This document shows, piece by piece, positions 8,857-19,815 of a stretch of 64,000 bases of DNA. Within the stretch, counting starts at the first letter, position 1. The number at the start of each line of letters is the position of its first letter. Source of the stretch: Isoetes taiwanensis (lineage: Eukaryota > Streptophyta > Lycopodiopsida > Isoetales > Isoetaceae). The notes under the pieces were generated by a model. The model was given only the letters and a program-made list of their open reading frames with translations. It did not search any database and was not told the DNA's origin. The stretch is taken from NCBI GenBank assembly GCA_021234155.1, contig JAJEKV010000028.1, forward strand, positions 11,422,134-11,486,133, written 5' to 3'. Made by a program: the position numbers and the translations under genes.

Positions 8857-11660
8857 TTATAGGGCATCCATTACGCGCACCACAGGTCCATCCCTCGTCA
8901 ACAAGGCCCAATTGTCATTGCCCATCACATCTCTTAGTGTCCTACCCACTGCCTCAAATATCCACTTGTGCATCATTGGTACCTCATCCCATACGATCAA
9001 CCGACATGCTCGAATGAGTCTTGCCAATTCTGACTGCCTTGGAATATTGCAGGTAGATGATTCGTGTGCCCCTATGGGTATTTTAAAACGTGAATGAGCC
9101 GTTCCTCCACCTTGCAATAGCACTGACGCAAGGCCAGAAGACGCAACTGCTAGAGCAATCCAACCCCTCGCACGCACATACCCTAGGAGAGTGTTATATA
9201 GATATGTTTTTCCGGTTCCCCCAGGGCCATTCACAAAGAATACTCCACCATCAGTCTTATCGATCATATGATTGAGAACAACATCATAAACTGCTCGTTG
9301 ATCAAAGTTCAACTTCTCGGAATCAGATATGACTTTATCCATATTCACGTAGAACATTTCCTCCTGGAATAGTGTGGTCGTGTCTAGCACAGTTTCTGGT
9401 AAGTTGAAGCCCATTTCTGCTAAGGTCCTTTTAGCTGATTGCATGTGATCCTCCACATCCATTAGTCCCATGTCAATAGCATACTGACTCAACTGACCTG
9501 TCTCAGAATATGCATCATAAGCAGTTTGGTCTAGAAAATCCTCAACCATCCTATATTCAAACTCCTTTCAAATATCAAGTGGATACAGCGGGTTACATTC
9601 CAAAAGAATTGAAGCAAATAATTGTCGCAGTTGACGCGGCATACCCCAAGATGATGCTTCTCGTAGGGATTCGACCCATTCTGAATTATCATTCACAATC
9701 ATTCGCCTGATGCATGCATTCTTGAATGTCTCACACAAATGACCATCAACAGTTCGCAAATCTTCAAAAGATGTAGCTTCTGGTACATTACTTAGCAACA
9801 TTCGCAAATAAAATCGCTCGCCCTGGGAGGGAGTCACAAAGTACATTCTACCCACAGATGGCAAAACCTGAATACGTTGACGTATTGTCCATTTGTATGT
9901 CGCTTTGCTCCAAGTGAAGCTCTTGGAAAAGTCATGGTACAACAAAGTTCGGGACACTGGGTATTCATTTGCAGCATTCACCTTAAACCAACCCATGAGA
10001 GTGGTGTCATGTGCATTGTTAACCACATCGTCTAAGTGCATTCTCATCGAAAAGTAGTAGTTGCTCATTAGGAAGGTGAGCTGCCAATCGCACGACATGA
10101 GGATTTTGTTCTTGCAGTCCAAACTTGAACAACCGCCATGCGCTCTCAGAGGCAGAATAGTATTTGGCATTGACATATTGCTGGACTCCGTCATGCTCAT
10201 CACTTATAGTGCTCGTCATGGTGACATTCTCTCCAGAACCCTGTCCTAAGTTCATTGATATCATGTCTGGGCCTTTGTAAATATACTTGTATAAATATTT
10301 GACTCCTTTAATATGAGCACATATCTCAACATTGATATGGCATCTAAAGTAGCACGACAACCATGGATTGTAAGGTACAACCCATCTATTGTCCATGTTT
10401 ATGCCATTTCGATCGACAGTTCTCCCATCATTTCTACGTCTATAGAGTGGGTACCCGTTGCTAATCATGGTCTGCTCCAGAAATTGCTTTGGGTACCCGT
10501 TGCTGCAAACTCCATCAACCATACATGGAGCATTGGGATACATAGGGCCACAGGGCCCATGCATCATCTGACGTGTCATCACCTCATACAGCTCAGGATT
10601 GGACTCCTTATCTGGAATCTCTGTAGAAATCAATTTATCTATATCCTCGACTGTCGCTGGCTTATCCTCCTGAAACAATATGTTAAGGAGATGCACATGA
10701 GGAAGCCCCGTCTTATGAAACTCAATGACATGAATCCTAGCAGAAATGCGACCAAATATGTCATGGTGTGACACGATCTCTAATAGCTCCTTCAACTTTA
10801 AGTAGAAGACACGGGCTACTAAATTAGGTCTGTCAGAAGGATCCTAGCCATTTATGAGCTCCCTAGTAATTTCTGGCCACTGTGGGTTGGCAGTCATAGT
10901 GATGAACAAATTTGGTCGGCCTAGCTCACGAACAATTGACATCGCATCTTGGTAAAGTTGAGTCATGTAACGTGTGCTCCCAATAAATGTTGCTGGTAGA
11001 ATGACACGCCACCCAATGGGCCCAGTGGAATCCACAATACCACTATACAATTCACTACGTAGTTGAGCCTGATTTAGTTGTACCCACCCCAACCTTGTCT
11101 GCCACATCTTAGCAAACATGTCACTGATGTACTCATGGAACATTCTCCCTGTGATATGCAATGGTCCATCCGTGCCATTGCGTACCTGTAGATGATATTT
11201 ATAGAACAACAAGATAGTTACGCCCTTTGATTTATTCACCTGTTGGATCCCTATATGCCAACCATCAGTTCCATAGGGGAAGAGGAGTGCAAAGTGTAAA
11301 GAATCGTATGATGAATGTAGTGAGTCAATATGCCTGATTCCTCCTTCTTTAGAATGTACTACAATATCTCTGAGGTTGTCTTCTGGGCCAGAGTCAATTG
11401 GCATTAATATTGCTATCTCATTTGCAGTCGGGGGAACTATATTGTCGCCTACGTGGATTCTGTAGGTTTGCACTTGGTATCCGAAGACGCATATCAACAG
11501 CTGGATATGCTTGCATGACCTCAGCAACTGAGAGAAATATATGAACGAAAGGGTTTACATCTGCCATCATGTGTTGAAGGCATGCCATTGTATCGTACCG
11601 TGTACCTCCACTGAATGATGTACGACGATCCAGCTACATTTCATCCCCATCCATGATATA
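8857..11660 (-). pseudogene. Helitron Rep/helicase, central part
   Basis: Rep initiates rolling-circle transfer by nicking with Tyr; the PIF1-like helicase unwinds. Reading leftwards: Helitron_like_N (LHFALLFPYGTDGWH; ILPATFIGSTRYMTQLYQDA; LFITMTANPQWPEI), the HUH motif GLPHVHLL at about 10,690-10,702, the Tyr block YLYKYIYKGPD at about 10,270-10,303, ERFYLRMLLSNVPEATSFED, then helicase Walker A GPGGTGKT (about 9,208-9,231) and Walker B WDEVPM (about 8,975-8,990). Breaks: frameshift near 11,470, in-frame TAG 10,844-10,846 (a CAG-type codon in relatives), frameshift near 10,035, in-frame TGA 9,568-9,570. The frame loses helicase similarity at about 8,900 and stops at 8,857. The upstream part continues beyond the 3-kb insert. 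Confidence 0.92.
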
Positions 11661-11666
11661 AATTTG
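11649..11666. repeat. Left 18-bp target-site duplication
   Basis: ATCCATGATATAAATTTG, identical to 14,653-14,670. Removing everything between leaves a continuous Helitron frame reading CFAQIYIMDGDEM, which proves the insertion. Confidence 0.95.
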
Positions 11667-11800
11667 TTTTTTTTTTCTTGAAGGACGACAATCTATTATC
11701 AAGGAATATCAAGATACATACAAGGGACCTGTGACATGGGACTCAAAACCTAGAGGACGAGATGGGCCACTAAGCAAAACCACCCAAACACAGTACATAA

Positions 11801-13388
11801 TCATACTCCTTGTGCCACCTTGAGGCATTTAATGGCTTCATCACAATCAACATGATCTGCAACATCGGGATGATCATCAACAGACATCAAGTTATCATGC
11901 CACTGAATAGAAGGAGGCAGGATAGCCTCGTGAGATGACATAACCGACTTTTTCCTCGCTGCCTTCTTCCAATTGACCTATTGCCATGACTCTTTAGCAC
12001 ACTGAAGATTAGGACCATCAGCCATAACAACCTTAGAAACATGAGACGCAGAAGCAACAACGGGGAGAGTGGTAGGAACTATAGCTGCAGTTGACGGTGC
12101 TAAGGACGACACCATTGGAACTGTGTGTAGAGCATCTTCCATAGCCAAGGAATGCAAGACAACTGGCAAAGGTTGATCATGGATAGATGAAGAAATAAGT
12201 AGAAGCTTGAACCTGAGAAGAATGTTGAACAGATGCCTGAGATGCACGAGTACCTCGAGAAAGCTAGCAAAAGCCTCCTTATCAGGAAACAAACGGGCTA
12301 ATTCTGGACCATTCAGAGGCTTAAGATCCAACTTCTTATACTAAGGCCCGCTCTTCACAACTACACAATCTGGCAAAGGAGAGTCCACAGGCATAGAAAT
12401 ACAAATCCTTGGACCATTCATGATGGAATGTGAGATACGAATCCCAAGTCCTGTTGCAATTGCAACTAGAAATTGATGAGCCATTAGATCAGGAGGAAGA
12501 TTAGGTAACGAGAACCAGCAAGGCATCTTTAATGCACGAACTGTATCTGGTGTAAAGCCAGGAGAGTAATGGTACATTATATATTTCCCACCAAGTGGAT
12601 CAACCCCTCTTGATACCAAAGAGTCCACTGCATCACTACTTTCAAACATAATGAGAACAAAGTTTTTTGCCAACAACTTGATGGACTGGAAAGGAGGAAG
12701 TTGAAGGCGTCTCAGAAGCTGAGACAACCAAACACAGAACCGTGAAAAATCTAAATAGCCACCAGCAAAATACCCAAGAACTGAACAAGAAGATAAGTTC
12801 TCAGCACACTTAATATGAGCTTGATGGTCCACCTCAACCACAGGAATACCAGAAGCTTGAACCACATTCTGACAATCAGACTGGTAAAATATGTCATCTG
12901 GAGGCAATTTGTTGCAGTTGAATCTGTCGGGCTTTTAATGTGTCCAAGATTGCCAACAACTCATCCTTACTTCCTTCAGACAATACATGTAAAGCAGCTG
13001 CTACCCTTGCCTTTCTAGATGCACTAGATATATCCTTACAAAGCCAATCGCTAAATCTTTGATATGAAGCTCTTGTAACCAAATCAGATGATTTCCAATC
13101 ACTATTATTTGCTTGAGGCTGAGGAACTACATTAGGACTAGAATCTGTACCTGGTGGATGCAAGTTCCCATTAACTTCTGCTCCCTTACTCGCAGCACCT
13201 TGCAAGGGAGGGAAATCCCTTTCTTCAAGAACCACTGGAGTAGCCAGCATCGAAGGCAAAGAACTTTCAACTGAATTATTTACCTCTTTTTGAGCAGCAA
13301 CTGGGGGATCACGTATCACCAAATTGGTGATAGACTCACGCCGTTTTGTCGCTGCCTTGGATGCTGGAACCATATCTGTCTTTCCCAT
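11801..13388 (-). pseudogene. Plant LINE ORF1 (DUF4283-type gag-like protein)
   Basis: ORF1 proteins bind LINE RNA. The frame starts at ATG 13,388 (MGKTDMVPASKAATKRR) with the FPPLQGA motif typical of plant LINE ORF1 N-termini. The middle shows a DUF4283 fold: KLLAKNFVLIMFESSDAV, GKYIMYHYSPGFTPDTV, RALKMPCWFSLPNLPPDL, GLGIRISHS. The C-terminal part ends with DEAIKCLKVAQGV and TGA at 11,801-11,803, then about 130 bp of 3' sequence and an A-tail. Frame shifts occur near 12,900, 12,335 and 11,970. No reverse-transcriptase ORF lies between it and its tail, so this copy is either an ORF1-only derivative or internally deleted. Confidence 0.8.
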
Positions 13389-13624
13389 CCCTACTATAAG
13401 TGGCCGAAATCAAACAGACCCAAATCCAGCCCCTAACCTGATAGCAAACCCTAACAAAATTGATGTTGAGGGGTGCTCTCGGAACAAGCTTTCCAAGGAA
13501 CTAAAGATCATCAAAAACGGAGTTCAGATGCTCAAGTTACAAGGAAAAACGCCGGCAGCCCTAAGTGCCATCGTCACGAGCGCCTCCCTTACTAACTCCA
13601 ACTTGTCCAGCAAAAAATCCATGA

Positions 13625-14600
13625 TTACATTTGATTACATTTGTCCAGCAGGTGATTACATTTGATTGGGAAGCTTGTCTCCAGGCATCTTCCCCCTTTC
13701 TATGGTTGCCTTTGTATACTCATGGACAACTACACCCAGTTGTAGAATTTATGCATGCGCATTCCCAAGCGAGGTGGAGGAGAGCAGGTATTATTTCTCT
13801 TGAACAGTGGTATTTTGGTATTGACATTGCTCCTTGGCAATGGTTTCAGGAGAAATATGGGTTGTTGGATAAAGATATCAGTATATGGGCTTATGTAGCA
13901 AGTGCTCTTCCTTTAATTAAGAAGGTTGATGACAAGAGATGCTGGAACTTTGTTCAAGGTATTAAAGAAGGCAAGAAGCTAGTAAGTTCATGCTACAGAT
14001 TGCTTACCTCCTCCAGACTTTACCACCTTCTCGAAAATGGCACTTATAGAGTTTGCCTTCTCAATGGCAATCCATCTGGAACCTTGTTTGGTCTAAATAT
14101 AATCCTCCAAAGGTAAATGTTCTACTTTGGCAGGTGATTCATCGCTCTTTGAGAGTTAATGAGATGGTTCATCGCTTTAAGCCAGGAGTAAGCCCACTTT
14201 GCCCAATGTGTGAGCAGTGCATTGAAACATTGGAGCACTGTTTATATTTGTGTGCAGAGCTGAGTAGTCTTAGGTCCTGGCTGCATTCTCTTTTCGGAGT
14301 ATCTTTGGATAGTCAGCACTTTCTTTTGGGTATATATCCAAATCAGTGGACTGCTTCTAAAAAGATTGCATTTCACATGGCAAAGTCTTGGCTAATATGA
14401 AGTGTATGGAAGCGAAGGCAAAGAAAGGTCTTTTATGATAAGCGTATTTCTTCTCAGGTGATGCTTCAAGAAATTCGTAAGAAGTTGTATAATTGCTTTC
14501 AGATCTCCAATTGGCCTGATCGTATTAAACTTCCAATATGGAGTGATCATCTAAAAGTGATTGATGCTTCAGGGACATTTCTTACTTCTGGAAGTACTTT
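13625..14600 (+). pseudogene. Plant LINE ORF2, C-terminal segment with zf-RVT
   Basis: The end of a plant LINE polymerase. Two overlapping frames give WRRAGIISLEQWYFGIDIAP, then IWNLVWSKYNPPKVNVLLWQ and CPMCEQCIETLEHCLYLC, the zinc-binding zf-RVT signature (CxxC...HC...C) found at the C-terminus of plant L1-type ORF2. A frameshift falls near 14,080, a stop at 14,398-14,400, and similarity continues to about 14,600. The catalytic reverse transcriptase and the endonuclease are absent (5' truncated). The 3' end is TTCAAAAAAAAA, directly followed by the target duplication. Confidence 0.85.
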
Positions 14601-14652
14601 GTAATATTTTGAGTGTATAATATGAAGTAAAACACGTTCTTCAAAAAAAAAG

Positions 14653-14670
14653 ATCCATGATATAAATTTG
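14653..14670. repeat. Right 18-bp target-site duplication
   Basis: Identical to 11,649-11,666 and directly abutting the plus-strand A-tail. Confidence 0.95.
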
Positions 14671-15973
14671 TGCAAAACACGGTCTATCATCCTGGCTATC
14701 AGGTAGCAACGTTCCCATCATGTGACACATCTGGCCATTGACGCTGAAAGTGTACATACCTCCAATGGAGTTTGCCAAGGAGGCATCGAGTTTGATAGCC
14801 AATGAAGCAAATGCAAGGGCGTTGTTATATTTTCTAACACTCGACCAGAAGTCCTTTCCAATCTCATCCTCCTGTGTGTAAAGATCCATGAGAGTTGGTG
14901 GGGGGGGAAGGGTGGCAATGAAACCTTCCCATTGGAGCAACAAAATGTGCCAAGTTCATCCACAACAAAGCCCCACAGTGCTTGCATTTTTTGCTCATCC
15001 TCCCCGCATCACAATACTGTGGAGTTGCGTCACTCCAAGCTATTTTCCAAAATCCAACCCTTCTCCTTATTATTACCTCAGTTGTTGGCGGATCTCCATC
15101 ATTATCTTGTAATGCCTCTAAATGCCTTAAGTTCATCCTCCTCATGCTAACGCGTGCAGCGCTACTTGGCTCTTCATGCAGCACACTTGTAGAAGAATTT
15201 AGATGCAATACTACTTCCACTGCATCACCCTCCACAACAATACTCTCGCTCAGCATCGAGGCAATGGTGGCATGCTCTGCATCCCCAAGTTCAGAGCATC
15301 CGCCCGATGCTGCTCCAATGTTACCTCCATTAATTGCATTCCCGCACTCATCTGTCAAACACGAAGCTATTGGTGTGCTTCTGAGCTTTAAGATGACATT
15401 CTCAAATTCTCTAGCTAATGCTCTAGCCTTGGCCATACGTCTTCGATTCTTACGTCGTATTTTCTCCTCCATAGTCTCTCCTTGCTTAGGTGTTTGATAG
15501 GTCAAATTTTGTCGTACAACATCTAGGGTTTGAGAAAGGTTCACTGAAGTGCTATGCATACTTACATCAATGGGTAGCACATCTCAAATCTCACTTGGCA
15601 ACGATCTCACGGCATCCATACTTGTTGATGCATCAATTGATAAACACTCATTCAATTCCCGTTGCAAGTTTCTGACAATACTTCCATAGGTAGTTCCATC
15701 TCCCTTGCACGCATGATCATTCACAACATCATCTTCTCCCTTTCCACGTGCTCATGCCCTCCACATTAATTTACGTTTGCGGGCCAGTCGCCTCTTTCTA
15801 GCTGACTTTGATTCTTGTTCTGGTGTAACATTCATATCCTTGCCAACAATAGATGTTCTAGGACTCATTCTTTTTAATGTCACCATAACCTGAATATGAA
15901 CGTAAGGATATGATCCAATGGGAAGTTTAAGATAGGCTGACAATAATATCTTGGGATGCAAAATTACATCCAT
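14671..15973 (-). pseudogene. Helitron Rep/helicase, N-terminal part
   Basis: Reading leftwards from ATG 15,973: a basic stretch SARKRRLARKRKLMWRA with a stop at 15,752, a second basic block (KIRRKNRRRMAKARALA) in the frame starting 15,580, the Cys-rich CKHCGALLWM and, after shifts, CCSNGKVSLPPFPP, then DFWSSVRKYNNALAFASL and GMYTFSVNGQMCHMMGTLLP ending at FAQIYIMD where the LINE insert begins. The CxxCGA...CC.NGKV.LP order is the standard N-terminus of Helitron proteins. At least three frame changes (about 15,590-15,750, 14,960, 14,900) make it non-functional. No promoter could be recognised upstream. Confidence 0.85.
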
Positions 15974-15990
15974 CTATGTATCTTTTAGTA

Positions 15991-16080
15991 AAAAACAATA
16001 TACCTAAGCAAAATTACACGATGACATTTACACTTTAGATAAGTTCAAATGCTACAAAACGTTTTTTAGGGCTAAACAGG
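15991..16080. other. AT-rich; possible Helitron 5' end region
   Basis: The Helitron 5' terminus (TC on the minus strand, read as GA next to T on the plus strand) should lie here or slightly to the right. Several GAT candidates exist and none is distinguishable by eye. Confidence 0.25.
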
Positions 16081-16431
16081 GTGCATTGCTTATATTGTGA
16101 TAGGATACATCACGCTCAATCAATGAAAGACGCTGGGTATGGTCTCCGGCTGCTTGAGGCGCTAGGAGTATTGGGCGATAAAAACAACACAGTTCGGGAA
16201 GAAGACAAAAACAGGGTTCTGTTATGTTTTAATGGACTGCAGATAATTTCGTCCATGCAGAAATCAAAACAATACCAGCATGAACTTCAGGTATGTGATC
16301 TTGGAAAGGTATGTATTCTATGCTGCGAGAAGAACCCGTTTGATTTCTTATGCAGAGGGTATATGGCCCGAAATATGGAGAAGCGGAAGAAAATGGGAGA
16401 GACATCGGCAGGGAAGAAAATTAAGAATTGA
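16081..16431 (+). CDS. Unrecognised short frame
   Basis: A 116-residue frame starting MHCLYCDRIHHAQSMKDAGY and ending with a Lys-rich tail (MEKRKKMGETSAGKKIKN). It has six Cys residues, including CxxC (CLYC) near the start and LCCEKNPFDFLC. The composition looks coding-like, but I do not recognise the family. A possible acceptor (TTTTTTAG, about 16,070) precedes it, and a 'CAG|GTATGT' string near 16,290 would be a good donor, so it may be an exon of a larger captured gene. It could also be chance. Confidence 0.25.
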   Translation: MHCLYCDRIHHAQSMKDAGYGLRLLEALGVLGDKNNTVREEDKNRVLLCFNGLQIISSMQKSKQYQHELQVCDLGKVCILCCEKNPFDFLCRGYMARNMEKRKKMGETSAGKKIKN

Positions 16432-17083
16432 GTTTTCAAAGGCATGAAGATTTTATTGGCAAGAGAGTATGCTATGGGGAAGATAGGTTAGGTTAAAAAT
16501 ATTTCTTCTAAACTTTGGCTACAGCTACTTTGTGACAGCTCCTTCATCTGCGCGGCACCACTTATATCTTTATTATCTGTTTATTGTTTTCTCTGCTCTG
16601 ATATTTTACATGAACCAGAATTAAGCATTTTGTAATCAAAAGTAGGATATAGGACAAGAGCAGAACTGATCTTGCTCTAAATTTTGTAAATTTTTTGTAA
16701 AAATGTAAGGAAACATTGCGGAAATGAATGGAAACAGTTCTGATGTATGGTCGAATAGGGAACAAATGGAAATATACATAATGCGGGCGAAAAGTAGGAA
16801 TAGTTTTATGAACTAAAGGAGATATACATAGTAATTTAGCGGGAATAATAGCGAAAGACAGACAAGGTGTATGAAATATGGGACGGCATGTCAACGGGTG
16901 GCGAATCACATAGGAGTTAACGCATAATATATAATACATTGTAGGGCGTGTAAATAAAATAAAATATAAATATGATATATACGACCTATAAGGGTAAGTA
17001 TAGATGTATAGGTAAAGATGTATATGATAAGTATGAACGCATACGGATGTACGGATACAATCTAGTAACAGTGAAAAGGATAA
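16432..17083. other. No gene seen
   Basis: AT-rich, with no recognisable protein motif on either strand. It lies just upstream of repeated sequence that I read as a LINE 5' leader. Confidence 0.4.
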
Positions 17084-17520
17084 GTTGGTGCAAATAGGGA
17101 GAGACGAAGTGATGGGACAGAGAGACGGACGTTTCCGCCATCCACCAGGACAGTGTGGGGGAATTAGCCCACCGACTGGTGCCTTCCACTAAGCTGCAGA
17201 CACCAACATATCCGGCCCAGGAGATACAACAACCACAAAGGATGGACGAAAGGAAACAAATAAACAAGGGAACCAGGAGTAGATGGTGCAAATAGGGGGA
17301 GGCAAAGCTATGGGACAGAGAGACGGACGTCTCCGCCATACATCCCACCGGCTGGTGCCTACCACTAAGCAACAGACACCAACTTCTCCGGCTCCATAAC
17401 ATGAAAGTGGAAAAACTGAGGTTGCTAAGTACGGGATAGTGAGAGACGACTCCCCAACCGTACACCAAGACAGTGAGGATCTAACCCTCCGATTGGTGCA
17501 CCAAAGTTACAAACCCACTA
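17084..17520 (+). repeat. About 200-bp direct repeat, 2 to 2.5 copies, probable LINE 5' leader
   Basis: Two units start GGTGCAAATAGGG (17,087 and 17,285) and share GGGACAGAGAGACGGACGT, CCGCCAT, CTGGTGCC and CACTAAG...CAGACACCAAC. A third, diverged partial unit follows (17,420-17,500). The array ends about 320 bp before a LINE ORF1 on the same strand. Repeated leader monomers acting as internal promoters are known in other LINEs; the role here is inferred. Confidence 0.65.
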
Positions 17521-17840
17521 TCAAAAGGATACAACAGAAAATACATATAAATACGGAAGTCACGGAAACATGGAATTAAGTATAAATCGGAGCTCTAATA
17601 AAAAACGCCGATAGTAATGGGCGGAGACAAGCAACCGTTAATCATATCTTGGTGGGAAAATTTGAAATTTGAAATTCAAATCCTGAAAGGCAGTGGAGGG
17701 AAACGCCCGAACGGAAAAATTGAGGGAATATAATATAGCAGGTCCACGGAAGAGAAGCAAGACACAAGAAAACACAGAAGAGAGCAAAAGGCGGGAAGGG
17801 GATTCGGCGAAGCGGTATAGCAAAAACAAGTGATGGAGGA

Positions 17841-18860
17841 ATGGCTAGCCAAACAGGAGCAGGGGGAGCCAGCAGGCAGGAACTCAAACAAGAGATGCAA
17901 GACTTCTTGGCACAGATGGAAGTAAGATTGGAAACCAGGGTACCGAGGATGGACGCGCTCAACACACTGGCGAGCGCGGTGCAACAAAACAAAGAAGCGA
18001 TAGGAAAAGTGGAGGATCGGGTGCAGGTGGTGGAAGAGACGGAGGTAGAAATCCGGAAGAGGATGGATGAGGTGGAGAAAGAAAAAGCGGAGATCATACA
18101 AAGGTTGGTGACATAAGAAAAGAAACAAATAGATCTAGATGCATGGCAGAGTTTTGATAGGATAAAACCGCACATAGTGGAATTCAAGGAACAGGAAAGG
18201 ATAAAGCATGATGTAAGATTGATAGGAGTAGCCGAAAGGCCTAACGAGGACACGTTTCGTGTAACTGCAGAAATAATGGAGAATGTTTTTCAGGAGCACA
18301 GGAATGTGATAGTGAAAGCAGTTCGGGCGGGAGCATGGAGGGGAAGGGCGAGACACATAAATGTGACTATGAGGGACTTGGCAGCCAAGGAAAGAATCAT
18401 CCACGCAGGGTTCAAACTCAGGAACGGACTCAAAGTACAAGAGGCTCTAACAGCCATGCAGAGACAAGGGTTACACAGGGAACTGGCAAAAGTCAGAGAA
18501 CTGAGTCGGGCGGGAGTACAGGCAGGGGTAAAGAATGGGAAACTCTACCTCAAAAGAGGCCGAGAGAGCACACCACAGGAACAGGCAACGCAGAGAGATG
18601 GGATGGACCCACAAGATCTAAGGGAAGATGGGATTCATGGGAAGCGCGAGTTGGAGACAACGAAGGGACAGGGACAACAGAAACAGATAAGAGAAAAAGT
18701 ACCATCTGGGTCAATGGACCGGGAAATAGCCCCCAAGATCTTAACACAGACACAACTAGGGTGGGGAAGCGGAAAAGAGGTCGGAAGAGACCTAGACCAA
18801 AACGAAACCCCGACAAGGGAGACGGGGGAGACCAGGGAGCAAGGACGAGGGGACAGGTAA
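17841..18860 (+). pseudogene. LINE ORF1, L1/transposase_22-like coiled-coil RNA-binding protein
   Basis: 340 codons from ATG 17,841, interrupted by one in-frame TAA (18,114-18,116) after which the same frame continues. The N-terminal third is heptad-like and charged (coiled coil, about residues 10-110). The middle carries DVRLIGVAERPNEDT, the position of the RRM-like domain in L1 ORF1p (usually R..LRI.G.PE), followed by RARHINVTMRDLAAKERII, and then a C-terminal basic tail rich in Gln, Arg, Glu and Lys. It binds LINE RNA as a trimer in known relatives. It precedes an endonuclease frame, so together they form the 5' half of one LINE. Confidence 0.7.
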
Positions 18861-18912
18861 AGAAAGGACACGAACTAGACCATCAGGGAGGCAGGGGGGT
18901 ACAGAAAGGAAG

Positions 18913-19236
18913 GAAGAAATAGCGATCTGGTACTGGAACTGCACGGGATATCCTTGGGATGACGGAGAACGCTTACACGCAAGGGACCAGGATATCATAT
19001 GCCTAGCGGAGACGTGGGAGCACAGCACAAAGAGGTTACCAGAGGAACCAGGATATACACTGTTCACATGTTGGAGGGAAAAGAACTACAAAGTAGGAAG
19101 AGGAAGCGCAGGGCTAGCCTGCTACATTAGGAATAGCAGTATAAAAAAAGCATGTATTGTAGAAACTGACATTAATAAAAGATACATGCTTATAAATATT
19201 GTTATGTATAAAATTGCATTTGGAAGAAATGACTGA
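18913..19236 (+). pseudogene. LINE ORF2 start: truncated APE-type endonuclease
   Basis: The frame EEIAIWYWNCTGYP, then QDIICLAETWEHSTKRLP and GSAGLACYIRNSS, shows the first catalytic blocks of an exonuclease-endonuclease-phosphatase domain: W-N near the start, then the catalytic Glu in LAETW. It stops at TGA 19,234-19,236 and similarity ends abruptly. The later GDFN and SDH motifs and the whole reverse transcriptase are missing, so the LINE is truncated or interrupted here. Confidence 0.75.
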
Positions 19237-19579
19237 AGAAGTATACCTGTGTCTACTTCTCGCGAGCAATCCCTCTGTCGCTTTACAAAGTTTTGCCAGT
19301 TGTTTCTCAATGATGATTCCTATATCAGAGAGACTTACGAATTCAAAATGAATGGCGATTTGGCGTATTCAAGATGCAATAATCCATCGCTGGGAATGGC
19401 GACTTTGCTTACCTACTCTACAACTGAGCTCGGCGAAATTTATGGCCTGCCCAAATTTGCCCCTTTCAAAGCGGCGAATCCCTTTTGTTTTCAAAAAAAA
19501 ACTTCCTTATAAAGTTTCGCCATGTTTTTTTTCTTAACCTCTAAAATATCGCCATTTGGCGATTAATCGCCACTCTTTT

Positions 19580-19815
19580 ATACCCTGAACACCATATAGC
19601 AATCGTCTCAACTTCCAGTGATCAAAATTATTGATTTCACACTGATGAAGCATACTGTATAATGCCTGCATGCCTCCTGAAGCCCTCTTTTGGACCGCCA
19701 CATTCCATCTATAGTTCTGTGATACTTCAATATCAAGATATTTATACTCATTTACTTTCTGTAAAGGTATTCCTCCAATAGAGAAGATTGCGGTATCACG
19801 AACCCCCAACACCAT
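19580..19815 (-). pseudogene. LINE reverse-transcriptase thumb fragment
   Basis: The minus-strand frame reads GGIPLQKVNEYKYLDIEVSQ, then NYRWNVAVQKRASGGMQALY and KLRRLLYGV. This is the region just after the RT palm (YKYLG.....W......R...G..AL), also present in the family A and B LINEs here. Only about 80 codons remain. It is close to, but opposite in strand to, the 17.8-19.2 kb LINE. Confidence 0.65.

Larger units (their letters stand above)
11667..14652. mobile_element. Double LINE-cDNA insertion, head-to-head with outward A-tails
   Basis: About 3 kb between perfect 18-bp duplications. The left half is a minus-strand LINE copy ending in an A-run (seen as T's at 11,667-11,676). The right half is a plus-strand LINE 3' segment ending in an A-run at 14,643-14,651. 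The halves meet at 13,620-13,665, where GATTACATTTG occurs three times and TGTCCAGCA twice. Known: target-primed reverse transcription with twin priming inverts the 5' part of one LINE, but that leaves only one A-tail. Here both ends have tails, so two RNAs, or one RNA used twice, seem to have been primed at opposite nicks. Confidence 0.85.
953..15990 (-). mobile_element. Helitron, heavily nested and broken; 5' end unresolved
   Basis: A rolling-circle transposon transcribed leftwards. Order on the minus strand: N-terminal Cys-rich/basic region (15,973-14,671), Helitron_like_N and HUH Rep domain (11.65-10.0 kb), first half of a PIF1-type helicase (9.55-8.86 kb), last helicase motifs (2.45-1.97 kb), an unassigned spliced frame (1.85-1.21 kb), and a 3' terminus at 953 ending CTAG. 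It is interrupted by a LINE-cDNA insert with an 18-bp duplication and by a 6.3-kb block with phosphatase and ULP1 genes. The Rep/helicase frame has at least two in-frame stops and several frameshifts, so it is not autonomous. The 5' TC terminus was not identified; the right coordinate is approximate. Confidence 0.85.

Noticed and set aside
10313-10771. Plus-strand 152-residue frame
   Set aside because: Antisense of the Helitron HUH/Tyr region.
14982-15497. Plus-strand 171-residue frame
   Set aside because: Antisense of the Helitron N-terminus, which has recognisable motifs on the minus strand.
17642-18253. Minus-strand 203-residue Cys/Ser/Phe-rich frame
   Set aside because: Shadow of the LINE ORF1 coiled coil on the plus strand; the Cys/Phe/Leu-rich composition is the reverse complement of Glu/Lys/Arg codons.
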